From Clostridium sp. CAG:768 (GTDB lineage: Bacteria > Cyanobacteriota > Vampirovibrionia > Gastranaerophilales > Gastranaerophilaceae), in NCBI GenBank assembly GCA_000437435.1, contig FR899629.1, positions 98,076-162,075 on the forward strand: a stretch of 64,000 nucleotides of DNA, written 5' to 3'. Positions within the stretch are counted from its first letter, which is position 1. Every line of letters begins with the position of its first letter. Under the pieces are notes generated by a model. That model made no database searches. It was not told where the DNA came from and saw only the letters and a program-made list of their open reading frames with translations. Positions 35,748 through 45,122 of this stretch are shown in pieces. Both the position numbers and the translations under genes were made by a program.

Positions 35748-37055
35748 TTAATCTTGTAAAATTCCAAACAAATCGTAATCATCAGAACGATTAATCAATA
35801 CATTTTCTATATCACCGGGAACTACAGGTTTTTCAGATGTTGCATAAACCATACCGTCAATTTCCGGAGCATCATGTTCTGATCTCATAATTACAACACC
35901 ATCATCTGTGTATCCTTCTACAATACAAGGAATGATTTTGCCAATGTATGATTCATTTACGGCTTTTGAAATCTTCTTTTGCAATGTCATTAATTTTTTA
36001 TGTCTTTGTTTTTTTATTTTCGCAGGGATTTGATCTTCCATTGAATAAGACACTGTATTTTTTTCTCTTGAATACTCAAAAACACCCATTTTTTCAAATT
36101 TCATACGTTTTACAAAATCGTATAATTCTTCAAACTGCTCATCAGTTTCTCCTGGATACCCGACAATAAATGCAGTTCTAATTGCGACATTTGGGATTTT
36201 TGATCTTATTTTATTTATTAATTTTTCATAATCCATAACAGGTCTGCGCATAGCTTTCAAAACTTCGGCATTACTGTGCTGTAATGGCAAATCAATATAT
36301 TTAGCAACCTTATCTAATTTAGCTATTGTGTCAATTAATTCATCAGACATTTGAGATGGATATGCATACATAATTCTTATCCAGCCAAGACCATCTATTT
36401 TATTTAATTCTTCTAAAAGTTGAGGCAAAGCTTGCTTACCATATAAATCAATACCATAACTTGTAGTATCTTGTGCAATTAAAACAATTTCAGTCACACC
36501 TTTATCAACAAGACTTTTTGCTTCTTCCACAATATTTTCAATAGTTCTTGAATGATACTCTCCTCTAAGATTTGGAATAATACAATATCCACAATGATAA
36601 TTACATCCGTCAGCAATTTTTATATAAGAGCTTGCACCTACTGTAATTTGTTGTCTGTCAATATTTTCAGGATAAATATAATCAGGTTTTTCTGAAACAT
36701 GTTCTGAATATTTTTTATGATTAGCAACATGTTCTACAACATCTACAATTTCTTTTATATCAGATGTTCCAATCATACCTGAAATTTCAGGAATAGCTTT
36801 TTTTAATTCACTTTTATATTTTTGAGGCAGACAACCTGTTACAATAACTTTTTTACCATCATTAACAAGTTGCAGAATAGATTGCACTGATTCTTTTTCA
36901 GCATCATGAATGAAGGAGCAGGTATTTACGACAACAATATCTGCATCATTTTCATCTAATGTCACCTGATGCCCATTCTGAGCTAAAAGTCCAAGCATTA
37001 ATTCACTGTCTACTAAATTTTTTGCACATCCGTGATTTAACAAAGCTATTTTCAT
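35748..37055 (-). CDS. rimO: ribosomal protein S12 methylthiotransferase RimO
   Basis: 435 residues, radical-SAM enzyme that methylthiolates the conserved Asp of ribosomal protein S12. N-terminal UPF0004 domain with GCAKNLVDSE (the RimO hallmark, distinguishing it from MiaB), Cys in VNTCSF and TGCLPQ for the auxiliary cluster. Radical-SAM CxxxCxxC appears as CNYHCGYC. IDLPLQHSNAEVLKAMRRP, and a C-terminal TRAM domain (from about 370). AGAGG precedes the ATG by 8 nt. Confidence 0.96.
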   Translation of the reverse strand: MKIALLNHGCAKNLVDSELMLGLLAQNGHQVTLDENDADIVVVNTCSFIHDAEKESVQSILQLVNDGKKVIVTGCLPQKYKSELKKAIPEISGMIGTSDIKEIVDVVEHVANHKKYSEHVSEKPDYIYPENIDRQQITVGASSYIKIADGCNYHCGYCIIPNLRGEYHSRTIENIVEEAKSLVDKGVTEIVLIAQDTTSYGIDLYGKQALPQLLEELNKIDGLGWIRIMYAYPSQMSDELIDTIAKLDKVAKYIDLPLQHSNAEVLKAMRRPVMDYEKLINKIRSKIPNVAIRTAFIVGYPGETDEQFEELYDFVKRMKFEKMGVFEYSREKNTVSYSMEDQIPAKIKKQRHKKLMTLQKKISKAVNESYIGKIIPCIVEGYTDDGVVIMRSEHDAPEIDGMVYATSEKPVVPGDIENVLINRSDDYDLFGILQD

Positions 37056-37143
37056 ATAATTTACCTCTAATTACTATAGAGCTATTTTATCACAGATAAA
37101 ACATTTTTTAACTAAGACAATATAATTAACTTAAAGAACTATA

Positions 37144-37797
37144 CTACTTTAAATCAAAAAATTTATAATCATCTTTAAAAGTCATTCCATCTTGAACAAA
37201 TTTGAAATAACATTCATATGGCTTCCAAGCAGAATACGCTGAAGTACATGAAGCCGTATCAGGGCGACGATTGGCATAAATAGGATTATCTCCAACATAA
37301 ATTCCATCCCCAGGAAACCCACACATCTTAGGAGAATAATTACATAGATATTTCATTTTTTTAAAATTATAAAGAGCTAATTCAAACTCATTTCTTCCTT
37401 CAATAAAAGATTCAAAACAAGTTGTATTAATTTTCCAATAAAAAGTACCAATATAAGCACCTGACCCATTTTTTCGCAAAGTAGCACAAGTACCATCTTT
37501 CAAATAAATATATGGTCCTGAATATTTATTTTCAACTTTTAAAACTTGTAATTGATTTTTATAATATGTATCAAAAAAATTTTGAGCATTTAGTGAATAA
37601 TCCCAAGTACTCCAATCTCCATGCTCGAGCATTGCTTTATCTGTTGCTTGTGCAATTACACTGTAAAACTTTTTCAACTTTGCTTCAGTTTTTACCTTCT
37701 CTAACCTCGGTATTAACATAGGCATTGTCAAAGCAGCTACAATACCAATTACTCCGAGCGTAATTAATACTTCAGCTAAAGTAAAACCTTTTTTCAT
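37144..37797 (-). CDS. prepilin-like protein, uninterrupted (locus D)
   Basis: 217 residues. Short class-III-type leader and signature MKKGFTLAEVLITLGVIGIVAA, then a hydrophobic helix, charged KVKTEAKLKKFYSVI segment and a Cys-containing C-terminal domain (DGTCATLRKNG, SPKMCGFPGDGIYVG). It lacks the homopolymer tract of the other three loci and has the ribosome site GAGGAGC 7 nt before the ATG. Divergent from a small HTH gene across a 28-bp perfect palindrome overlapping its promoter. Probably a regulated minor pilin of the pilus encoded downstream. Confidence 0.88.
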   Translation of the reverse strand: MKKGFTLAEVLITLGVIGIVAALTMPMLIPRLEKVKTEAKLKKFYSVIAQATDKAMLEHGDWSTWDYSLNAQNFFDTYYKNQLQVLKVENKYSGPYIYLKDGTCATLRKNGSGAYIGTFYWKINTTCFESFIEGRNEFELALYNFKKMKYLCNYSPKMCGFPGDGIYVGDNPIYANRRPDTASCTSAYSAWKPYECYFKFVQDGMTFKDDYKFFDLK

Positions 37798-37838
37798 AAA
37801 ACAGCTCCTCTATTTTATATTAATTAAGTATACAATAT

Positions 37839-37866
37839 ACATTATTAACTATATAGTTAATAATGT
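37839..37866. promoter_or_regulatory. 28-bp perfect palindrome, putative operator
   Basis: The left half ACATTATTAACTAT is followed directly by its exact reverse complement. It covers the spacer and -10, and touches the -35, of the prepilin promoter, in the divergent gap to the HTH gene. This is the expected place for autoregulation by the HTH protein. Confidence 0.7.
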
Positions 37867-37869
37867 CAA
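37841..37869 (-). promoter_or_regulatory. promoter of prepilin locus D
   Basis: Minus strand: TTGACA (37869-37864), 17 nt, AATAAT (37846-37841). It is almost entirely inside the palindrome, so a bound repressor would block RNA polymerase. Confidence 0.65.
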
Positions 37870-37875
37870 TATATA

Positions 37876-37905
37876 TTGTCTTTATTAACTAATAAATAGT
37901 ATTAT
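37876..37905 (+). promoter_or_regulatory. promoter for a leaderless HTH mRNA
   Basis: TTGTCT (37876-37881), 18 nt, TATTAT (37900-37905), six bases, ATG at 37912. No ribosome site exists, so the transcript probably starts at the ATG. Confidence 0.55.
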
Positions 37906-37911
37906 TTTCGA

Positions 37912-38148
37912 ATGGATAGAGAAATAAAACTAGAAACAGATAAATTAGCACAACAACTTAAATACCTTGCAGCAATGGATGGCTTAACTGTAAAAAAGGT
38001 CAAAGAACTTGTGAATGAAAAATATGGCAAACATGACAGCAATAACAATCTGAGTAACAAGCTCAGAAAACAGACTTTCAGAGTTACAGAATTAGCAGAA
38101 ATCCTAAATATCCTAAATTACGAAATTATTTTACGGAAGAAATCTTAG
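37912..38148 (+). CDS. small helix-turn-helix protein (XRE/Cro-like)
   Basis: 78 residues, basic. Helical start KLAQQLKYLAAMDGLTVKKV, then NNNLSNKLRKQTFRVTELAEILNILNYEI. This matches small Cro/CI-like proteins with the pattern NLSxKLxxxTxRxxELxEIxxxLxY. Likely DNA-binding. It is transcribed away from prepilin D across a perfect palindrome and appears leaderless, as CI-type repressors often are. Its 3' end overlaps the convergent SDR gene by 23 bp. The regulatory link to the pilin is inferred. Confidence 0.75.
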   Translation: MDREIKLETDKLAQQLKYLAAMDGLTVKKVKELVNEKYGKHDSNNNLSNKLRKQTFRVTELAEILNILNYEIILRKKS

Positions 38149-38941
38149 ATTTTATACCTTGTTTTATTAATATGTTTATTAAGCCTTGAGGAAGTTTTGA
38201 TACTATTTCAGCGACTTTCGCATCATAACCTACCGTATAAGAAGGCTTTGGTCTATCCATTTTATCAATTTTTAAAATTAAATCAACAACCTTACTTACA
38301 CTTAACCCCTTGGATCCATTTTTATGAGCATTAGCCACCATATATTTCATTTCTTTATCATAGCCTGTACAATTATTAATAGCTTCTTTATTTAGTTCAA
38401 CAGATTTATCCCATAATGGAGTTGCAATAACCCCTGGTTTTACTGAAACCACATTAAGGTTTGATTCTACAGCCATTGCATTAAACAAAATATCAAGAGC
38501 TCTTTTTGAAGCACAATACGGAGCTACAAAAGGGAAAATTCCAAAACTAGACATTGAACTTATATTAATTACTTTTGAATTTTCTTTTAATAAAGGTAAA
38601 AGTTTTTGTGTTAAGTCAAGATGAGAAAATGTATTTACTTCAAACTGTTTTCTTATATTATCAATAGATATTTTTTCCATAACACCTGCAACAACGCAGC
38701 CTGCAACATTAATCAATGTATCAACATGATCCGTTTTAGATTTTATAAAAGCTACAGCTTGAGAAATAGACTCTTTCCTTTCCATATCAATATAAAAAGG
38801 AATAGCTCCAATACATTCTAATTCTTCAACATATTTTTCATTACGATAACCGGCAAAAACGACATTATCTTTTACAAATGCTTTAAGTAAAGCTTTTCCT
38901 ATTCCTGAGGTAGCACCGGTTATTACATAAGTTTTTTTCAT
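38126..38941 (-). CDS. short-chain dehydrogenase/reductase
   Basis: 271 residues. Rossmann motif TGATSGIGKA at the N-terminus, NVAG, catalytic Ser region INISSMSS and Tyr-x3-Lys in YCASKRAL, then VKPGVIATPLW. NAD(P)-dependent oxidoreductase of unknown substrate. The C-terminal 60 residues (KLPQGLINILIKQGIK) resemble SDRs acting on retinol- or steroid-like lipids. AGAGGAAAC precedes the ATG. It sits 11 nt downstream of pilC on the same strand and may be the tail of the pilus operon, without functional connection. Confidence 0.87.
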   Translation of the reverse strand: MKKTYVITGATSGIGKALLKAFVKDNVVFAGYRNEKYVEELECIGAIPFYIDMERKESISQAVAFIKSKTDHVDTLINVAGCVVAGVMEKISIDNIRKQFEVNTFSHLDLTQKLLPLLKENSKVINISSMSSFGIFPFVAPYCASKRALDILFNAMAVESNLNVVSVKPGVIATPLWDKSVELNKEAINNCTGYDKEMKYMVANAHKNGSKGLSVSKVVDLILKIDKMDRPKPSYTVGYDAKVAEIVSKLPQGLINILIKQGIKSKISSVK

Positions 38942-38952
38942 GTTTCCTCTTA

Positions 38953-40176
38953 TTAATCTGACATATAAGAACTGAACAATGGTAAGTAAAGAGCTAATGC
39001 CAATACTAATACAATACTACCAATTACAATAAGCATTATCGGTTCAATCATCTTTGTCATTGTATCAATAATTGCATCAAGTTTCTTATCAATAAAAGAT
39101 GTAGCTTGTAACAACATATCGCCCAAACGACCAGATTGTTCACCTGTTGCAATCATAAACAGAATCATCTTAGGCATTACCCTCGTTGATCTTAAAGCAA
39201 TTGATAAATGTTGTCCTTGTTGAACTTTTAATGTAGCAGTCTCAATTTTAGTTTTTAATGTATGATTTGTAAGCGTAACATTTGCAAGATACAAACATTC
39301 AATAATCGGAACCCCCGCATCATATGCAACCTGCATTACGGCTACAAAGTTTGCGAAATTTGAATATTGAATCAAATCTGTTAACAATGGAACTTTTAAG
39401 ACCCATTCATCAATTTTTCTTTTACTAGGTTGCCACTTCATAATAAAAGTGAAAAAGCCCCCAATTGACCCTAATATAATTGGAACAAAAAACCAATATG
39501 TCTTCAAGAAAATCCCTGCACTCATTAAAGTTGCAGTAATCCAAGGTAAATCTTTCCCCATACCGTCAAACATTTCTTTAAATACAGGGAATACAAACAT
39601 TAACATAACAAGTACAATAATTACAGCCAATATGATAACAAACATCGGGTACATTAATGTCCCAATAACTTTTCCTCGGATATTTGCTTCTTTTGTTAAT
39701 AATTCCAACAAACGTTGCAAAGTTTTTTCCAATTCACCGGAATCTTCACCGGCTTTTACCAAACCTATATAAATTTGACCAAATTGATCAGGGTATTTCG
39801 CAATCGTATCTGCAAAAGTCGCACCACCCATAATTTGGCGTCTCAATTCCTTTGCAACAAGTCGAACTTTCAATTTTGCGGCATCATTTTCAATAAACAT
39901 CAAAGATTCAATAATAGGAATACCTGATTGTGCCAAAATTTGTAAAGTTGATGTAAAATCCATTCTATCTTGCAGGCCCAATTTTTTAATTTTCCCGCCT
40001 TTTACATCTTTTTTCTCTTCTTTTTCATCCCCCTTACCTTTTTCTTCATATACTTTTGTAGGGATAAAACCGAGTTTTCTAATGCTTTCACGAGCTTCTC
40101 TTAAGTCAGCTGCGTCAACTTTACCTTTAACAATATCTTTGTTGTTTTTTAATGCTATATAACTATATATTGTCAT
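38953..40176 (-). CDS. pilC: type IV pilus inner-membrane platform protein PilC/GspF
   Basis: 407 residues with two GspF (T2SSF) domains at about 68-190 and 270-392. RMDFTSTLQILAQSGIPIIESLMF and FANFVAVMQVAYDAGVPIIECLYL are the two repeats' starts. Membrane segments are near 170-195, 220-245 and 378-400. A short basic Lys/Glu-rich insert (EEKGKGDEKEEKKD) lies near residue 50. It anchors the extension ATPase beneath the growing pilus. Gene order pilP-like, secretin, pilB, pilC; 8 nt from pilB. Confidence 0.93.
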   Translation of the reverse strand: MTIYSYIALKNNKDIVKGKVDAADLREARESIRKLGFIPTKVYEEKGKGDEKEEKKDVKGGKIKKLGLQDRMDFTSTLQILAQSGIPIIESLMFIENDAAKLKVRLVAKELRRQIMGGATFADTIAKYPDQFGQIYIGLVKAGEDSGELEKTLQRLLELLTKEANIRGKVIGTLMYPMFVIILAVIIVLVMLMFVFPVFKEMFDGMGKDLPWITATLMSAGIFLKTYWFFVPIILGSIGGFFTFIMKWQPSKRKIDEWVLKVPLLTDLIQYSNFANFVAVMQVAYDAGVPIIECLYLANVTLTNHTLKTKIETATLKVQQGQHLSIALRSTRVMPKMILFMIATGEQSGRLGDMLLQATSFIDKKLDAIIDTMTKMIEPIMLIVIGSIVLVLALALYLPLFSSYMSD

Positions 40177-40184
40177 TTTTGCTC

Positions 40185-42194
40185 CTATTCATTAACAACC
40201 CCTAGAACTCTTACAAATTCATCGATTGTTGTCATTCCTTTTAATATATGAGAAAGACAAGACTGGTGTAATGTTCTCATACCATTTTTAACAGCTGCTT
40301 CTTCAATTTCCAAATCATGAGCACCCATTGCAACCAATCGTTTAATTTCTTTATTAATTGTCATGATTTCATATACACCCAATCGGCCTTTATATCCGGT
40401 AAAATCACATTTACTACAACCTCTTGCACGGTATATAGGTTTTTTCATGAAATCCTGAATTTCATCTTCATTAGCTAAAATTTGTCTTGCTTCATCATGG
40501 CTCGCAAAGTATTCTTCTTTACAATCATCGCACAATCTTCTAACAAGACGTTGAGCAATTACACCTGATAAAGTAGATGATACCAGATAATCTTTTGCAC
40601 CCATTTCAATTAAACGAGTAACAGTAGCTGCTGCAGAGTTTGTGTGGACAGTACTTAATACAAGGTGACCAGTTAAGGCAGCTGAAATCGCAATCTCCAA
40701 TGTTTCATAGTCACGAATTTCACCTACTAGAATAATATCAGGGTCTTGTCTTAATATCGCACGCATACAAGATGCAAATGTAATACCTGCTTTTGCATTA
40801 ATTTGAGATTGATTAATACCTTCTAATTTAATTTCAATAGGGTCTTCGATTGTTGTAATATTAACATCTTCATCATTTAAACTTTTTAAAACAGAATATA
40901 AAGTTGTTGTTTTACCGGAACCTGTAGGTCCTGATGTTAAAATAATACCGTTTGGACAACTTACCATATTCTTAATTTTTGTAATATCTTCAGGAGTTCC
41001 ACCTACAAGATTAATATTTTTATCAGCAGCGTTCAAACTAACTGCTGGAGCCAATACACGGATACAAACTTTTTCTTTTCCTGATACTGGTAATGTATTT
41101 ATACGAAAATCATAAGAACCGTTTTTATATTTTATTGAAAAAGTACCATCCTGCGGTCTTCTATGCTCAGCAATATTCATCCTTGATAAAACCTTAAAAC
41201 GAGCAATTACTGAAGTTTCAACCTTAGGAGGAATATCCAAAACTTTTTGTAACATACCATCTTTTCTGTATCTTACAATATACCCAGAAAGTCTAGGTTC
41301 AATGTGGATATCTGATACTTTATTATCAATGGCATTTGTAATAATTTGATTTACAAATTTAGCAACAGACCCGGTTGAATCCTTTAATTGCTTATCAACC
41401 ATATCTGCAAGAGATTCTTCAACCTCAAATTCTTCAGCTTCACTTTCAATCTCTTTAATTACCTTTTCAGTCTCTTTTTTCTGTTCACTGAAAAAAGTAT
41501 TTAAAGAATTTTCAAACTCGTAATGAGTCATTAACAACTGTTTTGGATTTTGCCCTGTCAAATAAATAATGTCTTTTAAAACATCAGGTTTTACAGGAGT
41601 TACAACCCCCAAAATCAATGTTTTACCATCTGAAGATATCGGAATAATCTTATTATTTTTAATAAAATCTTCCGGCAAAATTTTGATAAATTTTTCTTGA
41701 GATGCTAACTGTTCAGATGTAACTAAATCATACCCTGTTTGTAAATGTAAAATTTCTTTTAATTGATCCAAGGTAATAAATCCCAATTTGAATAAAGTTG
41801 AACCAATTGGGATTTTTTGTCTCTTACTCTCAGCTAAAGCCTGCAAAAGTTGAACATCATTAATATAACCTTTTTGAACTAACAGTTCTCCAAGTTTTAC
41901 TTGTTTAGAGGTTCCATCGTCTCCGGAATCCTTTTGCATATCCTGTTTCAAGCTTGAAATCAAGTCGAACAAATCTTGATCAGGAACTTGAATAAACTTA
42001 ACCTGCTGAGGGAAATACTCTTTTAATTTTAAATTTATTACATCCTTATCTGAAGATGAATTTATTGCTACAAACAAGAAATTATCTTTAACACTAATTG
42101 GAACAAATTTATATTGTTCCAATAGTGTACTATTTACCTTATTCAGTATCTGCAAATTGACACTGTTTTTTAATCTGTTTAATAGCTCATTCAT
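40185..42194 (-). CDS. pilB: type IV pilus extension ATPase PilB/GspE
   Basis: 669 residues. An N-terminal region with a MshEN-like pair at about 100-154 (KLGELLVQKGYINDVQLL, PIGSTLFKLGFITLDQLKE) is a type that can bind cyclic-di-GMP. A second GspE_N-like part lies at 165-235. The ATPase core has Walker A GPTGSGKTTT (422-431), Walker B DPDIILVGEIRD (485-496), HLVLSTVHTN, and a C-terminal zinc tetracysteine (C555, C558, C593, C596). It powers pilus assembly. No retraction ATPase pilT is in the window. Confidence 0.94.
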   Translation of the reverse strand: MNELLNRLKNSVNLQILNKVNSTLLEQYKFVPISVKDNFLFVAINSSSDKDVINLKLKEYFPQQVKFIQVPDQDLFDLISSLKQDMQKDSGDDGTSKQVKLGELLVQKGYINDVQLLQALAESKRQKIPIGSTLFKLGFITLDQLKEILHLQTGYDLVTSEQLASQEKFIKILPEDFIKNNKIIPISSDGKTLILGVVTPVKPDVLKDIIYLTGQNPKQLLMTHYEFENSLNTFFSEQKKETEKVIKEIESEAEEFEVEESLADMVDKQLKDSTGSVAKFVNQIITNAIDNKVSDIHIEPRLSGYIVRYRKDGMLQKVLDIPPKVETSVIARFKVLSRMNIAEHRRPQDGTFSIKYKNGSYDFRINTLPVSGKEKVCIRVLAPAVSLNAADKNINLVGGTPEDITKIKNMVSCPNGIILTSGPTGSGKTTTLYSVLKSLNDEDVNITTIEDPIEIKLEGINQSQINAKAGITFASCMRAILRQDPDIILVGEIRDYETLEIAISAALTGHLVLSTVHTNSAAATVTRLIEMGAKDYLVSSTLSGVIAQRLVRRLCDDCKEEYFASHDEARQILANEDEIQDFMKKPIYRARGCSKCDFTGYKGRLGVYEIMTINKEIKRLVAMGAHDLEIEEAAVKNGMRTLHQSCLSHILKGMTTIDEFVRVLGVVNE

Positions 42195-42218
42195 CTTATT
42201 TATTATTTAATAATGTAT

Positions 42219-44135
42219 TTACAATGTTTCGATATTACCAGTTCCGTCCTCTGTATCAGTAATAATTTTTGGAGTAATCATTATTACCATTTCATTTTTC
42301 TTCTTCTCAGAAGTTGTAGATCTGAATAATGTACCAATTAATGGAATATCACCTAACACTGGGACTTTACCAACCGTTTTTTGTTCTTCTTCACTTATTA
42401 AACCACCAATTACAAGTGTTTCCCCATCTTTAATTCTAACGTTTTTCAAATCTAGATTTCTACGTGATAACAAAGTAGCTGCAATATATTGACCACCTGT
42501 ATCTTGTGCTGTGACTTGAGATAGAATTGTTGCATACTCTGGTTTAATATTTAAAGTAACATATCCATCCGGACTGATAAAAGGAGTAATACCTACTTTG
42601 ATACCTGCATCGCTACCAATATTATATGTTCTTGTAGCTAAAGTACCACCAGTATATGCTGTCTGTTCTGTTTCTGTTGATTCAATATAATCTTGAGTAA
42701 TATCTATTGTAGCTTCTTCTCCATTAGTTATAAGAATTTTTGGATTTGAAACTATACGCCCTTTTGAATTTCTTACAAGATAATTAATAGCATATGAAAT
42801 ATTAACAGGTCCTTTAAATGGAGTTAATGTATTTATTAATTCAGGTTCATCTCCACTAGTATCCCATACTTCATATCCATTACCTTTTAAGAATATAGGA
42901 TGTAAAGGATCTGTTCTAGTTGTTTCGCCATCAAATGTAGCAGAAAAAGCATTACTCAAAAATGTCCAGTTATTTTGTAATGTTTTACTACCATCTTCAT
43001 TCAACTCGATAATTGCTACTTCAAGATAAGCCTGAGGCTGTTTTTTATCTGTTTCAGCAATAAAATCTTTTATCATTTCAATTTGTTTTTCAGAACCACC
43101 AATTATATTTATAGTTCCTAGTTGAGAATAATAAGCAACAGATAAGTTTTGCAATCCAAATGAAGATACAGAACCACTCAATTGCCCATCTATTGTACAA
43201 GCAACTGTTCCTGCATTTAATGAAATACCAGAGCTACCTCCTCCACCAGCAGCTCCGCCTGAAGCATCTGCAGCTCCACCGGTAACAATTCCTGCTGCTC
43301 CGCCAGTGGTAGTATCATCTCCTTTTACTGGGACACTAGAGTCTGGAGCAGGAGTACTTGAAGCACCTGAAGAACTAGCACTAGAAGAACCGCTTCCAGA
43401 AGCAGCTGGCAACAACATATTACAAATCATATCTGCCATCTCTGCAGGAGTTGTATGATTTACTTTAAATGTTGTTGTTTGAGGTTTTTTATCAAATTTT
43501 TCTACAACTTTTTTTGCAATATCTACATCACCTTTAGTACCAAAAATAATTAATTCATTTGTAACAGGATTTGTAGTTACAATATCAGTATCTGAAAAAC
43601 CTGGCTTATGCATACCATAAATATTTTTATTTAGGAAATCAGCTAAAGCGGCTGCACTAATATATTTAACAGGGATTAATGTCATATCTTGTTTTGCAAA
43701 ATTAAAACCACTTGTTCCAGCTTTTGCAACAATGATAGTTTTATTATCTACAACATAATTCAAATCATTAATTTCCATGACCATATTAAAAGCATCATTT
43801 AAAGGAACATCTACTAGATCTAAAGTAACAGATCCAAATACTGAACTATGAAACACGATATTCATGCCTGCTTTATCAGCAAACATTCTTAGCACTTGCT
43901 TTACATCAGAATCTCGTAAACTAATACTAATTAAAGGATTTTTCTTAATAAAACTTACATCACCCTTTAATTTTAAAGAATACTCTCCTTCATCTCTTAA
44001 GGCTGGTTTGTTAGTACTGCCATACTGAACAATCCCAACATTTTCCATTGCAGAAACTGTTAACAAACTATTTGAAAATATCAAAGCTGTTAACATTAGA
44101 CTTGCAATAATTTTGTTTGAAATTTTATTTTCCAT
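42219..44135 (-). CDS. pilQ: secretin (PilQ/GspD family)
   Basis: 638 residues. Signal peptide (IASLMLTALIFSNSLLTVSA), STN/N-domain segment (ISISLRDSDVKQVLRMFAD, DVPLNDAFNMVMEINDLNYV), and an N1-like domain with VKYISAAALADFLN. A Gly/Ser/Ala-rich low-complexity stretch at about 240-310 follows. The secretin core ends in RRNLDLKNVRIKDGETLVIG and VPVLGDIPLIGTLFRS. It forms the outer-membrane channel for the pilus. The AMIN domains of typical PilQ are not evident, so GspD-like naming is equally possible. Confidence 0.92.
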   Translation of the reverse strand: MENKISNKIIASLMLTALIFSNSLLTVSAMENVGIVQYGSTNKPALRDEGEYSLKLKGDVSFIKKNPLISISLRDSDVKQVLRMFADKAGMNIVFHSSVFGSVTLDLVDVPLNDAFNMVMEINDLNYVVDNKTIIVAKAGTSGFNFAKQDMTLIPVKYISAAALADFLNKNIYGMHKPGFSDTDIVTTNPVTNELIIFGTKGDVDIAKKVVEKFDKKPQTTTFKVNHTTPAEMADMICNMLLPAASGSGSSSASSSGASSTPAPDSSVPVKGDDTTTGGAAGIVTGGAADASGGAAGGGGSSGISLNAGTVACTIDGQLSGSVSSFGLQNLSVAYYSQLGTINIIGGSEKQIEMIKDFIAETDKKQPQAYLEVAIIELNEDGSKTLQNNWTFLSNAFSATFDGETTRTDPLHPIFLKGNGYEVWDTSGDEPELINTLTPFKGPVNISYAINYLVRNSKGRIVSNPKILITNGEEATIDITQDYIESTETEQTAYTGGTLATRTYNIGSDAGIKVGITPFISPDGYVTLNIKPEYATILSQVTAQDTGGQYIAATLLSRRNLDLKNVRIKDGETLVIGGLISEEEQKTVGKVPVLGDIPLIGTLFRSTTSEKKKNEMVIMITPKIITDTEDGTGNIETL

Positions 44136-44162
44136 ATCTGCTCCTGATTATTATTTATATAA

Positions 44163-44891
44163 TTAATTTCTTGTTAAAGAATTTTTATTACTTCCAAATT
44201 TATGTTCTAAATTTGATACTGAATTATACTTGATACCATTATCTGTAAACAGTTGTCCTACACTAGCTTTATAAACATTTAATCCATATTGGACAGTAAC
44301 AGTATCTTTAGTTATAGATAAAATTTTATAACCATTAACAATATCTCCAGATCTTACAAGATAATCCATTCCATTAATATTTAAAATTGCAGAAGGATTA
44401 AATTTATCAAACATAATACCTGAAACTTTTGTAGTCATAACATCTGTAGCAGAAGTATCAAGCGCAAGATCCACAGGTGGTGGCAATAAATCTGCTGCAA
44501 ATTTTGGTTTTGGTTTCGGTTTCGGTTTTGCACTAGCAATTCTTTCTTTTTCTGGCAAAAATGGATCAGAACGGCCTAAATCTTCAACAGACATAGCAAT
44601 CATAGTATCATTTTTAATAGCTTGATCTGCAACAACAGAAACATCATCCGGAGCTATAGCTGCATTTACTCCATCATCCCCTACTTTTACTGTATCTTTA
44701 GGAACTTCTACCGGTGCAGAAGGTGCTTCCACTGCTGTTTCTTCAGTTCCATTTTGAGTACAACCTGTTGTATTTATCATTATAACTGTCAAAAACAACA
44801 CTACAAGACCGGCGCCGATCTTCTTATTTAAGCTCCAAAACCGATCTTTTGTATCTTCTTCATAAAACCTATCAATAAAATTCTTACTCAC
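44163..44891 (-). CDS. PilP/GspC-like inner-membrane pilus protein
   Basis: 242 residues, GTG start with AGGTGG just upstream. Cytosolic N-terminus, membrane segment at about 27-43 (GAGLVVLFLTVIMI), an acidic Pro/Val linker, then LGRSDPFLP and a Lys-Pro repeat (KPKPKPKP). The C-terminal PilP/GspC homology-region-like domain reads VSGIMFDKFNPSAILNING, SGDIVNGYKILSITKDTVTV. It would link the inner-membrane complex to the secretin encoded 27 nt downstream. pilM, pilN and pilO, normally next to pilP, are absent here. Confidence 0.75.
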   Translation of the reverse strand: MSKNFIDRFYEEDTKDRFWSLNKKIGAGLVVLFLTVIMINTTGCTQNGTEETAVEAPSAPVEVPKDTVKVGDDGVNAAIAPDDVSVVADQAIKNDTMIAMSVEDLGRSDPFLPEKERIASAKPKPKPKPKFAADLLPPPVDLALDTSATDVMTTKVSGIMFDKFNPSAILNINGMDYLVRSGDIVNGYKILSITKDTVTVQYGLNVYKASVGQLFTDNGIKYNSVSNLEHKFGSNKNSLTRN

Positions 44892-44994
44892 TTGCCACCT
44901 ATTTCCATTATATCATATTTTATTATAGTGAAATAATTTTATTAGTATATCAATTATTTAATGTATTTAGTTCAAAATACACACATTAATATAA

Positions 44995-45023
44995 CTTATA
45001 ATATTGTATCACATGTTTTACAA
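44995..45023 (-). promoter_or_regulatory. promoter of the pilus operon
   Basis: Minus strand: TTGTAA (45023-45018), 17 nt, TATAAG (45000-44995), about 100 nt before the PilP-like GTG start, so a roughly 95-nt leader is expected. Confidence 0.5.
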
Positions 45024-45122
45024 TAAGGCAAAAAAGTCAAAAGTATTAAGCCTCGATACTATTAAATTATGACAAAATGCAAGCTATATTATCATTTTAA
45101 ATATATAAAAAATATTTAACAT

